Shown here piece after piece: positions 1 to 7,244 of a stretch of DNA of 13,410 nt; the first letter of the stretch is position 1; each line of letters starts with the position of its first letter. Origin of the DNA: Candidatus Segatella violae (GTDB taxonomy: Bacteria > Bacteroidota > Bacteroidia > Bacteroidales > Bacteroidaceae); contig DJSH01000058.1 of assembly GCA_002440225.1 (NCBI GenBank), forward strand, positions 23,383-36,792. Direction: 5' to 3'. A program made the position numbers and the translations under genes. The notes under the pieces are model-generated. The model worked only from the letters and a program-made list of their open reading frames with translations. It had not been told where the DNA came from and did no database searches.

Positions 1-21
1 TGGACAACTTTTTGTTGTCCA
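1..21. other. Perfect hairpin at window edge
   Basis: TGGACAAC (1-8) and GTTGTCCA (14-21) form a perfect 8-bp stem around a TTTTT loop. No T-run follows the stem, so it is not a textbook intrinsic terminator. It may end a gene lying left of the window. The window starts exactly at the stem, so longer pairing cannot be judged. Confidence 0.5.
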
Positions 22-85
22 GGTGCTTATAAAAAATATTAATTTATTGTGTTGCGGAATTTAGGTAAATTAAATACTAAACAAG

Positions 86-643
86 ATGTCACTATATTTA
101 CAATTACTTTTGGCACTATGCCTTTTCCTACTGTCATGCAAATATTCTATTTGGCCTTCCATATTTGACAAAAGTGAAATCAATCAATGGGAGGTTGGAA
201 AGGGGTTGTTAAGAAATCTCGATAAAATATCCATGACCGTTCTCTTTTGCTGTTTGCATTGGAAACTAAAAATAGGAGATTTCTTAAGCTTTTATCTTTC
301 GGGCTATGCCTTGGCACTTGTCACGCATATCTGTTATTGGTTTGCCGAAAGAAAAATCAAGAAAGAGGAACTGAAGATGGAATTGAACTATGATGTTCCT
401 GGCTATATCAAATACATACTTGTGGCAGGTGGAATCTGGGCACTATTTGTTTTGCTTTATACTCTTGTCACCCAATGTTATGGTTTTTATTATTGGGAGA
501 TTTCCGATTTCGCAACGTATTCTTTGGTTCCATGGTATGCAATCGTATATGAGTTGTATCCTTCTTGTAAGATTCAGAGGAGTAAGACGGTATCCATGCT
601 CTTATGGGTAGCAACAATAGTGGATGTTGCCTTCTTTTTTTGA
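86..643 (+). CDS. Small multi-spanning membrane protein, unknown function
   Basis: This is a 185-residue protein that I do not recognise. It has about four hydrophobic segments: residues 2-20, 62-86 (GDFLSFYLSGYALALVTHIC region), 108-130 (YILVAGGIWALFVLLYTLV region) and 170-185 at the extreme C terminus. A lysine/glutamate-rich stretch (residues 89-97, RKIKKEELK) probably lies in the cytoplasm between helices 2 and 3. No catalytic motif or lipobox is visible. The ATG at 86 is the first start in a well-used frame, preceded by A-rich sequence and no Shine-Dalgarno, as is usual in Bacteroidota. I found no clear TAnnTTTG promoter in bases 22-85. Line counts give about 35% GC. It stands alone: the next gene has its own promoter 20 bases beyond the stop codon. 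It could be a small phage- or integrative-element-type membrane protein, but nothing specific supports that. Confidence 0.7.
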   Translation: MSLYLQLLLALCLFLLSCKYSIWPSIFDKSEINQWEVGKGLLRNLDKISMTVLFCCLHWKLKIGDFLSFYLSGYALALVTHICYWFAERKIKKEELKMELNYDVPGYIKYILVAGGIWALFVLLYTLVTQCYGFYYWEISDFATYSLVPWYAIVYELYPSCKIQRSKTVSMLLWVATIVDVAFFF

Positions 644-662
644 TGGATTGAAGATAAAAATA

Positions 663-694
663 TTTGGTGGTTACAAATTAAATTTGTAATTTTG
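663..694 (+). promoter_or_regulatory. Consensus Bacteroidota promoter with embedded 19-bp palindrome
   Basis: TTTG (663-666, -33 element) and TAATTTTG (687-694, -7 element) are separated by 20 bases, the Bacteroidota housekeeping promoter layout. The spacer and first bases of the -7 box form a perfect palindrome, TTACAAATTAAATTTGTAA (671-689), with 9-bp arms around one central A. A repressor bound there would block the polymerase, so it is a candidate operator. A purine-rich AGAGGA (734-739) lies just before the ATG at 743. Confidence 0.7.
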
Positions 695-742
695 CCAAAA
701 ACATTCGAATGATAGCAAATATGAAATAATATTAGAGGACAA

Positions 743-2317
743 ATGGGAAATTATATAAATAAAGGTAATGACGGCTTTGCATCGCTTCGCAACTCTAAGT
801 TTGTGGATAAGAGCATGTTGATAGCGGAAGTGAGCTCTGTGATGATGACAGAGAATCGCTTCCTCTGTGTAACACGTGCACGGAGGTTTGGTAAGTCTGT
901 GGCTGTAAAGATGCTCAATGCCTATTATGACAAGTCGTGTGATTCTCGTGAATTGTTCAAGGGGTTGGCTATCAGTAAGAATGAAGATTTCGAAAAGCAT
1001 CTTAATCATTATCCTGTACTCTATTTGGATATGACTGATTTTGTAACTAAATATGGCAAGGATGAACACATCGTAGAGTATATCAAGCGTGATATTTGCG
1101 AAGAGCTACTGAGCTTGTACGAGGGCGTGAAGATGAAACCCAATGATGATTTGATGGATTTGCTCGTTAGTATCGCTGACCATACAGGAGAGAAATTCAT
1201 CTGTTTGATAGACGAATGGGATGCTCTTTGCCGGGAGGGACAGGAGAGGCAAATGGATGAGTACGTGGATTTGTTGCGTCGTCTCTTCAAGGGAAGTATG
1301 ACGGAATATGCCTTCGCATGTTGCTATATGACAGGTATTCTTCCTATCAAGCGCTATAATACCCAATCAGCATTGAATAACTTTGATGAATACACGATGC
1401 TGAGTCCAGCCCAGTTGGCACCTTATTTCGGCTTTACAGAGAAGGAAGTGGAAGGTCTATGTGCCGATGGAGAAATGGATATTTATGAGATGAAGCGTTG
1501 GTATGATGGTTATGAGCTTGGTAAGGAGAAAGCGATGTACAACCCTTATGCTGTCATGCGAGCCTTGAAGCGTAGGTCGTATGAGAGTTTTTGGACAAGT
1601 ACCAATACATTCGAGAGCCTCAAACGCTATATCACGATGAATTTTGATGGTTTGAAGGATGACATAGTCCATGCTCTCAATGATGTTCCTGTAAGGGTAA
1701 AAGCGTTACGGTTTAGCAATGATATGCATAAGGTAGAGTGCAAGGACGATGTGCTGACACTTCTTTGCCATTTGGGCTATCTTTCTTACAATAGCGATAC
1801 CAAGTGTGCTTGCATTCCAAATTATGAAGTTCGCCAAGAATTTGAAACAGCTATTGCCGATACCAGTTGGAAAGAGGTAACGAGTGCCTTGGAACATTCC
1901 GAAAACTTAATGGCGCATTTGCTTAATGGCGATGAGGAAGATGTGGCTGCAAGTGTTGCTGAGGTTCATGAACAAAATACCAGTATCTTGAAATATAATG
2001 ATGAAAATTCTTTGGCTTGTGTTCTTTCGTTGGCATTTTACACAGCAAGAAATCGTTACGAGATGATTCGTGAACTGCCGACAGGCAAAGGCTTTGCAGA
2101 TATTGTGCTGTTGCCTTATCGTCATGTAAATGCACCTGCTATTGTGTTAGAACTGAAGTGGGATAAGGATGCTGATGCAGCTATCGGTCAAATTAAGCGC
2201 CAAGGATATGGTAAATCTTTGATGCACTATGTAGGTGATGTGATTCTTGTAGGTATCAACTATGACAAACAAACTAAAGTGCATAGTTGCAAAATTGAGA
2301 AAATTGTAAAGAAGTAA
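743..2317 (+). CDS. AAA-ATPase-like protein with C-terminal PD-(D/E)XK nuclease domain (DUF1703 family)
   Basis: This 524-residue protein has the architecture common in Bacteroidota as 'AAA-ATPase-like (PF09820) plus PD-(D/E)XK superfamily (PF08011)'. Seen in the sequence: Walker A-type RARRFGKS at residues 45-52; Walker B FICLIDEWD with D157/E158; the family landmark TGILPIK near 197-203; FGFTEKEV at 229-236; WYDGY at 253-257; NPY at 267-269. The C-terminal nuclease-like core has D453 (ADIVLL), E470/K472 (VLELKW) and a following Q-rich helix (IGQIKRQGY). Key residues look intact, so it could be an active nuclease or nucleotidyl-type enzyme, but the in-vivo role of this family is unsettled. 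Members are often present in many copies per genome. The AGAGGA upstream supports the ATG at 743. It is transcribed alone, from the palindrome-bearing promoter at 663-694 to the terminator at 2345-2385. A defence or mobile-element role is inference. Confidence 0.88.
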   Translation: MGNYINKGNDGFASLRNSKFVDKSMLIAEVSSVMMTENRFLCVTRARRFGKSVAVKMLNAYYDKSCDSRELFKGLAISKNEDFEKHLNHYPVLYLDMTDFVTKYGKDEHIVEYIKRDICEELLSLYEGVKMKPNDDLMDLLVSIADHTGEKFICLIDEWDALCREGQERQMDEYVDLLRRLFKGSMTEYAFACCYMTGILPIKRYNTQSALNNFDEYTMLSPAQLAPYFGFTEKEVEGLCADGEMDIYEMKRWYDGYELGKEKAMYNPYAVMRALKRRSYESFWTSTNTFESLKRYITMNFDGLKDDIVHALNDVPVRVKALRFSNDMHKVECKDDVLTLLCHLGYLSYNSDTKCACIPNYEVRQEFETAIADTSWKEVTSALEHSENLMAHLLNGDEEDVAASVAEVHEQNTSILKYNDENSLACVLSLAFYTARNRYEMIRELPTGKGFADIVLLPYRHVNAPAIVLELKWDKDADAAIGQIKRQGYGKSLMHYVGDVILVGINYDKQTKVHSCKIEKIVKK

Positions 2318-2344
2318 TAGTAAAGGAAAAATATTGCTTATAGG

Positions 2345-2385
2345 AAAACGGATGCATGATTAGAGAAGTCAAGCATCCGTTTTTT
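2345..2385 (+). terminator. Rho-independent terminator of the DUF1703-type gene
   Basis: AAAACGGATGC (2345-2355) pairs perfectly with GCATCCGTTTT (2373-2383), and the T-run continues to 2385. The A-rich left arm means it could also stop transcription from the other side, but no minus-strand gene lies nearby. Confidence 0.85.
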
Positions 2386-2492
2386 GCATGAATATTGGAC
2401 GTATTTGAACGATTCTCGAACCTCCTTAAATCTTGAAATATCATTGGAACACAGATGATTTATTCTTGAACACCACCTTATTTTATTTATAG

Positions 2493-2500
2493 TACTTTTG
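2493..2500 (+). promoter_or_regulatory. -7 element (TACTTTTG) ahead of the glycosidase remnant
   Basis: TACTTTTG matches TAnnTTTG exactly. The nearest TTG (2466-2468) is 24 bases upstream, longer than the usual 19-21, so the -33 element is weak or differently placed. The promoter appears to have survived while the body of the gene behind it was lost. Confidence 0.45.
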
Positions 2501-2540
2501 CAGCAGAAATTTATGATATGCCCTTTGGGGATACAAGACG

Positions 2541-3190
2541 ATGCAAGCTCTCTATCATCACACGGGCTATGGCTTCTACTGCATCGACATCCCTGTCACC
2601 TCAGGCTTGAAGGCCTTGAAGGAAGCAGGACTCATGACCGAGTATAACGACCTCTTGATAGATTTCTCCAAGACAGCCGAAGTATTCATGACAAACGGCT
2701 TGAACTTCCCTAAGTCGGAGGTCAACTTCGAGTAAAGCATCATCGCCCCAGCCACCCAGTTCCTCTTGGAATTCTATCTCCAGACCAAGGATAAGCAATA
2801 CCTGAAAGCTGCCGAGAACATGATGCCAGCGGTTGAGAACCCCTGTGGCAACCAACCCGACTATCGCCTCAACGAGATTCCTATCCGCCACTGGGACTGC
2901 TACTGGTTTGGCAAGCGCCAAGTGTTTGGCGATACCTTCCCACACACTATTGGAGTACCATCAACGCCAACGTGTACCACTACTATGCCCTGGCCACTGG
3001 CAAGGAGAAGTATCAGAAGATGGCGGAGCAAATCGTCCGCAACAACCTCTGCAATGTCTTCGAGGACGGAACTGGCAGCTGCGCCTTCGTCTATCCGAAG
3101 CGCATCAATGGCGAGAAGGCACACTTCGCCGATGCCTTCGCCAACGACCAAGACTGGGCATTGGATGCTTACCTGATGATAAATAAATAA
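2541..3190 (+). pseudogene. C-terminal remnant of a six-hairpin (alpha/alpha-barrel) glycosidase
   Basis: Translated piecewise, this stretch gives about 215 residues resembling the C-terminal half of six-hairpin glycosidases that Bacteroidota use in polysaccharide breakdown. Examples are the repeated helix pairs 'FLLEFYLQTKDKQYLKAAE' and 'YHYYALATGKEKYQKMAEQIV', and an IRHWDCYWFGKRQVFGDTFPH-YWS loop. It is broken three ways. First, there is no N-terminal half or signal peptide: the frame opens at an ATG 41 bases after a -7 element. Second, TAA at 2733-2735 interrupts the frame and is explained by one C-to-T change of CAA. Third, the frame shifts at the CACACAC run (2941-2947), where removing one AC restores FPH-YWS, so a 2-base slip is likely. 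The frame then ends at TAA 3188-3190. GC is high (one 60-base line counts 62%). The fold family is moderately certain and the exact substrate unknown. With no intact domain left, I infer no function. Confidence 0.72.
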
Positions 3191-3215
3191 ACCTCATAAG
3201 AATTTATAATATACT

Positions 3216-3249
3216 AAAGCCTTCAGAAAATTCTCTGAGGGCTTTTATA
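3216..3249 (+). terminator. Terminator after the glycosidase remnant
   Basis: AAAGCCTTCAGA (3216-3227) pairs with TCTGAGGGCTTT (3234-3245) with one G-T wobble, and the T-rich tail runs on into TTTTATATTTTTC. It isolates the remnant from gltS. Confidence 0.8.
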
Positions 3250-3327
3250 TTTTTCGTATATTTATCCATTTTGCTCAATAAATAGTAAATAATCTACAAT
3301 TTGTTATCCCTTCTCAGTATTTTTGCG

Positions 3328-3335
3328 TACCTTTG
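3328..3335 (+). promoter_or_regulatory. -7 element (TACCTTTG) for gltS
   Basis: TACCTTTG matches TAnnTTTG exactly and lies 44 bases before the gltS ATG. A TTTG at 3300-3303 is 24 bases upstream, longer than the usual -33 to -7 spacing, so the upstream element is uncertain. Confidence 0.6.
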
Positions 3336-3379
3336 CAAACGTTTATTTGAAAATAACATCATAAAGACAGGATAAAGAT

Positions 3380-4627
3380 ATGAATTATGTAATTGCGTTA
3401 GATATGTTGCAGTCGACTGGTGTCGGTGCAATCGCCTTGGTAGTAGGAATGCTGATGACACGAAAGATAGCCGTGCTACAGAAATTTTGTATTCCTTCAC
3501 CAGTATCTGGAGGACTTCTGTTTTCCATCATCACCCTTATATTATATAAGGTATTCCACATCGAACTTACTTTCGACGGCACTCTAAAAGATGTCTTCAT
3601 GCTGTGTTTTTTCACCTCTGTTGGTTTCCAGTCCAATCTCAAGGTGCTGAAACAAGGAGGTAAAACGCTTGTCATGATGCTTCTACTATTGATAACCATC
3701 ATCGTCATCCAGAACGCAATGCCTCTGCTCATCACCAAACTGATGAACGTAAACCCACTCATCGGTATGGCTGCCGGTTCCATATCCATGGCCGGAGGAC
3801 ATGGAACAGCTGGTGGATTCAGCTCTGTATTGGAAGAAATGGGACTAAACGATGCCAATACCATAGCAATGGCTGCTGCCACTTTCGGATTGATAGCTGG
3901 TTCGGTGATTGGTGGTCCTATAGCAGAAAAACTAATTCGCAGCAAATTGACATACGAACATGAGATACAAAAAGACTTTGAGGTTGACCCTGCCATGGCA
4001 GGTATCGAGAGCGACGAGGCTTCGCCTGCTGGTCGCGAGAAGCACCTCAGTAGCCATGAGATAGAATTCCAGCGTTATGCCAATGCCACGTATGCCTTGC
4101 TCATCGTAATGGCACTGGGCACAATAATGAGCAAGTTGCTCCAAAGCACGGGCATTACCTTTCCTACCTATTTCGGTGCACTCATCATGGCTGCCATCGT
4201 TCGCAATATTGCAGAGCAAACTCCTTGGCGCGAGAAACTGGAGGTGGAAAAGATTGTGAGTGTGGGCAACATTTCGCTGTCCGTATTTCTCGGCATGGCG
4301 ATGATTTCGCTCAAGCTATGGCAGTTGCAAAGTTTAGCACTACCGCTCATCACCATCCTGGTTTGCCAAGTTTTAGTGATGATACTACTCACCTACTTCG
4401 TCGCCTTCCGCATCTTGGGCAAAGACTATGATGCGGCCGTTTTAGTAGCTGGCATCTGCGGTTTTGGTTTGGGTGCAACACCAAATGCCATGGCCAACAT
4501 GAGTGCCGTATGTTACAAATATCACTATACGGTCAAACCATTCTTAATAGTGCCTATCATCGGTGCCATGTTTGTCGACCTCATCAATACGGGCATCATC
4601 ACTACCTTCTTGAATTGGATAGGGTAA
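3380..4627 (+). CDS. gltS: Sodium/glutamate symporter GltS
   Basis: This 415-residue inner-membrane carrier belongs to the ESS (glutamate:Na+ symporter) family, which imports glutamate with sodium. The two family-defining re-entrant-loop motifs are both present: GGHGTAGGFSSV at residues 139-150 and GFGLGATPNAMANM at 361-374. The protein shows the inverted-repeat layout of about ten hydrophobic segments, split by a charged cytoplasmic linker near 185-232 (KLIRSKLTYEHEIQKDF onward). Length is close to E. coli GltS (401 residues); the linker may account for the excess. The ATG at 3380 fits the -7 element 44 bases upstream. No Shine-Dalgarno is seen. It is a single-gene unit between terminators, converging on the MFS gene. 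Nothing suggests damage. The substrate assignment to glutamate follows the family and is not proven by sequence. Confidence 0.95.
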   Translation: MNYVIALDMLQSTGVGAIALVVGMLMTRKIAVLQKFCIPSPVSGGLLFSIITLILYKVFHIELTFDGTLKDVFMLCFFTSVGFQSNLKVLKQGGKTLVMMLLLLITIIVIQNAMPLLITKLMNVNPLIGMAAGSISMAGGHGTAGGFSSVLEEMGLNDANTIAMAAATFGLIAGSVIGGPIAEKLIRSKLTYEHEIQKDFEVDPAMAGIESDEASPAGREKHLSSHEIEFQRYANATYALLIVMALGTIMSKLLQSTGITFPTYFGALIMAAIVRNIAEQTPWREKLEVEKIVSVGNISLSVFLGMAMISLKLWQLQSLALPLITILVCQVLVMILLTYFVAFRILGKDYDAAVLVAGICGFGLGATPNAMANMSAVCYKYHYTVKPFLIVPIIGAMFVDLINTGIITTFLNWIG

Positions 4628-4650
4628 ACATGAATTTCATAAAACTTCAC

Positions 4651-4697
4651 ATAAGACTCCCCAAAACTTACAAGAAAAAAGTCTTGGGGAGTCTTAT
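4651..4697. terminator. Shared bidirectional terminator between gltS and the MFS gene
   Basis: ATAAGACTCCCCAA (4651-4664) and TTGGGGAGTCTTAT (4684-4697) form a perfect 14-bp stem around a 19-base loop. It sits in the 69-base gap between the converging genes. Its last base is also the last base of the MFS stop codon (TAA, complement of 4697-4699). T-runs are short on both sides, so stem strength probably does most of the work. Confidence 0.8.
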
Positions 4698-5887
4698 TAT
4701 AATCTCTTTCCGACTTTCCTTGCGATGAAAGCGATGAAGAGTCCGAAACAAGCGGCGATGCTGATGGCGATGCGAAGATTCGTAGCCTCTGAGAGCCAAC
4801 CGATGATAGGAGGTCCTACCAAGAAACCGAAGAAGCTGATGCTCGAAACAATGGTGATGGCGATGCTCGCCTTCATCGTTCCCAACTTTCCTGCGATACT
4901 ATAACAGATAGGAACCGACGAAGAAATTCCGAAACCTACGAGCAAGAAGCCCAAGGTAGCCGTGACGAGATAAGGCAAGGCGGCTGCCAACCACAAGCCC
5001 GAAACAATCAGCATGCCACATACCTTCAGCACTTTCGATGGTCCATACTTCGTCACAAAGCCATCGGCAAGGAATCTTCCCAATGTCATTGCTCCCATTC
5101 CTGCTACATAGCCCGCACGGATGAATGCCTCATCAGGCTTCACTACGGAAGAGAAATACACACTGCTCCAGTCATATACTGTTCCCTCGCAAAACATACC
5201 ACCGAATCCCATCAGTCCCAAGAGGAACAAGGTTGGGTCGATGGTCTTGAAGGAGAACTTCGGAACATCCTCTTCCTCAGCCTTCGCCATGTCATCGTTC
5301 ACGAGATAACGGAAACCGAGGGCGATAATCAGATAACTCATCACCAAGATGCAACCGAAATGCGCCTGTGTACTCAGCAGCATATTGGCGAATACCGCTC
5401 CGATGATACCACCAGCGAAACCGCCCAAGCTCCACAAGCCGTGAAACGACGACATGATGTTGCGCCCATACAGTTTCTCTAACAAGCAAGCCTGTGTATT
5501 GGTGGCGATGTTCATCAAGTTCGCCATCATGCCAAAAGCTACCAGTCCCAGGATGAGGTGAAACACCGTGGTGCTATAGCCGATGCAGAACAAGGCGAGG
5601 GCATAAAGCACTTCCGACAACACCAGCATTTTCTTGCTGCCAAACTTGCTCACCAAGATACCCGAAAACGTCATCATCAGAAGTTGTCCGATGGGAATGG
5701 CGAAGAGCACTGTCCCCAACTGTCCGTTGCTGAGATGCAACAGATGCTTTACGTCAGGAATGCAACTTGCCCAACTGGCAAACACTACGCCCGGCACGAA
5801 ATAATAAGCCGCAACCGCCACTCGCTTGCGAGCCAAATCACTCAAATGATTCAATCTACTCAAACCTTTCATCTTATTCAATGTCAT
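4697..5887 (-). CDS. Major facilitator superfamily transporter (YbjJ-like)
   Basis: This is a 12-helix MFS permease. It shows an N-terminal helix 'YYFVPGVVFASWASCIPDVK', the loop 2-3 signature region with G-SKFGSKKM, and the helix-7 stretch 'GGMFCEGTVYDWSSVYF'. The last resembles the E-x-x-x-x-DWS/A segment of YbjJ-like and FucP-like MFS proteins. The frame is open back to 5995, but a minus-strand promoter (-7 at 5966-5973) lies inside that extension. The true start is therefore the ATG at 5887 (396 residues) or at 5872 (391 residues), both normal MFS lengths. The extra 36 residues (MFLLLFFVILQPQ...) would start upstream of the transcription start. Substrate is unknown: sugar, or efflux as proposed for YbjJ. 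It is divergent from the SGNH hydrolase, and a 16-bp direct repeat lies between promoter and start. Confidence 0.88.
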   Translation of the reverse strand: MTLNKMKGLSRLNHLSDLARKRVAVAAYYFVPGVVFASWASCIPDVKHLLHLSNGQLGTVLFAIPIGQLLMMTFSGILVSKFGSKKMLVLSEVLYALALFCIGYSTTVFHLILGLVAFGMMANLMNIATNTQACLLEKLYGRNIMSSFHGLWSLGGFAGGIIGAVFANMLLSTQAHFGCILVMSYLIIALGFRYLVNDDMAKAEEEDVPKFSFKTIDPTLFLLGLMGFGGMFCEGTVYDWSSVYFSSVVKPDEAFIRAGYVAGMGAMTLGRFLADGFVTKYGPSKVLKVCGMLIVSGLWLAAALPYLVTATLGFLLVGFGISSSVPICYSIAGKLGTMKASIAITIVSSISFFGFLVGPPIIGWLSEATNLRIAISIAACFGLFIAFIARKVGKRL

Positions 5888-5898
5888 CCTATATTTTA

Positions 5899-5934
5899 TA
5901 CCTATTATTATATAGAGGTACCTATTATTATATA
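5899..5934 (-). repeat. Duplicated 16-bp box in the MFS leader
   Basis: TACCTATTATTATATA occurs at 5899-5914 and again at 5919-5934, exact and 20 bases apart (about two helical turns). On the minus strand it lies between the -7 element (5966-5973) and the ATG at 5887, probably inside the 5' untranslated leader. It could be a paired operator, an RNA-level control site or a simple duplication. Confidence 0.75.
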
Positions 5935-5965
5935 AAGAGATTCCTATTTTATCTATTTGCGGCTG

Positions 5966-5997
5966 CAAAATTACGAAAAAAAGAAGAAGAAACACAA
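5966..5997 (-). promoter_or_regulatory. Promoter of the MFS transporter gene
   Basis: Read on the minus strand, TTG (complement of 5995-5997) is followed after 21 bases by TAATTTTG (complement of 5966-5973), a good match to the Bacteroidota -33/-7 pattern. It predicts a transcript start near 5958 and a leader of about 70-85 bases. It also rules out the long open-frame start at 5995. Confidence 0.65.
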
Positions 5998-6038
5998 GTT
6001 TTGAACGAAAAAGAGTAGCTCATGTCAAAAATAAGCCG

Positions 6039-6112
6039 TACCTTTGCATAAGATAAGCTGCACTCGGCAATTTGAAAGCAAGCTTTCATTGCGCTCGTTT
6101 GCATTACCTTTG
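6039..6112 (+). promoter_or_regulatory. Tandem -7 elements around a palindrome, upstream of the SGNH hydrolase
   Basis: Two exact TACCTTTG boxes, at 6039-6046 and 6105-6112, flank a hairpin. TGAAAGC (6073-6079) and GCTTTCA (6082-6088) are separated by AA, and the stem can be lengthened to GCAAT...ATTGC if two bases bulge. The second box, 30 bases before the ATG at 6142, is the likelier promoter. No TTTG sits at the expected 19-21 base spacing upstream of either box. My recollection is that very similar hairpin-plus-promoter stretches recur in Prevotella and Bacteroides intergenic regions, but I cannot verify that here. Confidence 0.55.
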
Positions 6113-6141
6113 CAAAAAGACAAATAAAAAACAAAATAACA

Positions 6142-7047
6142 ATGAAGAAACAAACTATCATCGCAATGGCATTCGCCCTCGCTTTGGCAATGCCTACTTT
6201 CGCACAAAAAAACAAAGCGGAAAATTCCGCAACAGGCAGTTCTGCAAAAATACAGCTCACCAAGGAGCAGAAAGCCGCACAAAAGGAAATGGCCCAGAAG
6301 ACAGCCAACCACCCTTGGCGTGGCAAAAAAGTTGCTTACTTCGGCGACTCCATCACCGACCCCAACATCAAGGCCTCGAAGGTGAAATACTGGGGATTCC
6401 TACAGGAGTGGCTCGGCATAACCCCTTACGTATATGGCGTGAGCGGCAGAATGTGGAACGATATTCCTCGCCAAGCCAACAAGTTGAAGGCGGAGCACGG
6501 CGATGACTTCGATGCCATCCTCATTTTTATCGGAACCAACGACTACGGCAACAGTACCCCGATAGGCGAATGGTACAGTGAGACGTTTGATACCGTGAGA
6601 GTGGCTCGCAACAAGCAACCAAGCCAAGTGGTAAATCGTCGCCATCGCCACTTCGTGATGGACAAGAACACCTTGAAAGGCCGCATCAACATAGCCATGT
6701 CTAAGTTGAAGCAGATGTATCCTACCAAGCAAATCGTCATCATGACTCCAGTGCATCGTGCATTCTTCAGTCTTGGCGACACCAACGTGCAGCCAGACGA
6801 GATGTATGAGAACGCACGTGGTCTCTATCTCGACGATTACATCCAAGCGATTAAGGAGGCGGGTAATGTATGGGCAGTGCCAGTCATCGACCTCAACTCC
6901 CTCTCAGGTCTCTTCCCTATCTATGATGCTGGCGCACAGATGTTCAACAAGATGGACACCGACCGCCTTCACCCTAACGACACTGGCCATGCTCGTATGG
7001 CAAAGACCATCATGTATCAGCTCAGCGCCTTGCCTTGCGAATTCTAA
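6142..7047 (+). CDS. Secreted SGNH/GDSL-family hydrolase (esterase type)
   Basis: This 301-residue protein has a clear signal peptide: MKKQ, a hydrophobic core, then cleavage after TFA at about residue 21. It therefore acts in the periplasm or outside the cell. The SGNH blocks are visible: block I YFGDSITD with nucleophile Ser70; the block II glycine region YGVSGRMW near 98-104; block III IGTNDYG with Asn133; and block V DRLHPN with Asp274 and His277. The catalytic triad and oxyanion residues thus look intact. Residues 22-58 are a lysine/glutamate/glutamine-rich linker before the domain. Families of this kind in Bacteroidota deacetylate or de-esterify plant or host glycans, but the substrate cannot be read from sequence. 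The next plus-strand gene is 311 bases away behind a repeat element, so this is probably a single-gene unit. An alternative description is 'lysophospholipase L1-like'. Confidence 0.92.
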   Translation: MKKQTIIAMAFALALAMPTFAQKNKAENSATGSSAKIQLTKEQKAAQKEMAQKTANHPWRGKKVAYFGDSITDPNIKASKVKYWGFLQEWLGITPYVYGVSGRMWNDIPRQANKLKAEHGDDFDAILIFIGTNDYGNSTPIGEWYSETFDTVRVARNKQPSQVVNRRHRHFVMDKNTLKGRINIAMSKLKQMYPTKQIVIMTPVHRAFFSLGDTNVQPDEMYENARGLYLDDYIQAIKEAGNVWAVPVIDLNSLSGLFPIYDAGAQMFNKMDTDRLHPNDTGHARMAKTIMYQLSALPCEF

Positions 7048-7092
7048 AATAAAAAAAATTATGCTATAGTTTAAATAGAGCAGCCGAAAACG

Positions 7093-7148
7093 CTTTTCAA
7101 TTGGGCTAAAGTTATATAAAAACACACAACTTTAGCCCGATTGAAAAG
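7093..7148. repeat. 21-bp-stem hairpin (left arm of composite repeat)
   Basis: Bases 7093-7113 and 7128-7148 pair over 21 bp with a single G-T-type mismatch around a 14-base A-rich loop. The outer arm carries CTTTTCAAT/ATTGAAAAG, the same core as the downstream direct repeats. The inner arm is GGGCTAAAGTT/AACTTTAGCCC. No T-run follows, so it is a poor terminator for the SGNH gene despite its strength. Confidence 0.85.
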
Positions 7149-7165
7149 AGGGTTCTTTAAACTTT

Positions 7166-7244
7166 TATTGAAAAGTGTCATTTTTATCGTCTAAAAGTTA
7201 TTGAAAAGTGTCATTTTATGATCTCATTTTATATTGAAAAGTGT
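7166..7244 (+). repeat. Three direct repeats at exact 33-bp pitch (iteron-like)
   Basis: TATTGAAAAGTGTCATTTT occurs at 7166-7184 and 7199-7217, and its first 13 bases recur at 7232-7244. The starts are exactly 33 bp apart, about three helical turns, so bound proteins would share one face of the DNA. The core ATTGAAAAG also appears at 7140-7148 and inverted at 7093-7101 in the adjoining hairpin, making five copies. The intervening 14-base segments are unlike each other. Confidence 0.85.

Noticed and set aside
1..21. Edge hairpin as the end of a mobile element
   Set aside because: There is no matching copy elsewhere in the window and no flanking duplication visible. It is more simply the end of an upstream transcript.
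2601..2945. Minus-strand 114-residue frame and the plus-strand frames at 2766-3176 and 2833-3186
   Set aside because: These are by-products of the high-GC broken glycosidase gene. Only the piecewise frame through 2541-2945 and 2948-3190 gives family-like sequence.
3385..3996. 203-residue minus-strand open frame
   Set aside because: It is a shadow antisense to gltS, whose family motifs are unmistakable in the other strand.
5888..5995. N-terminal extension of the MFS protein from the ATG at 5995
   Set aside because: A good minus-strand promoter at 5966-5997 lies within it, and the shorter starts give normal MFS length.
6072..6506. 144-residue plus-strand open frame overlapping the SGNH gene start
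   Set aside because: It begins within the hairpin/promoter element and is the out-of-frame shadow of the signal-peptide-bearing hydrolase. Its composition is lysine/arginine/glutamine-rich with no motif.
7166..7244. Three regularly spaced repeats could be a small CRISPR array
   Set aside because: The repeats are only 13-19 bases, the gaps 14 bases, there are just three units, and no cas gene is present. An iteron-like array fits better.
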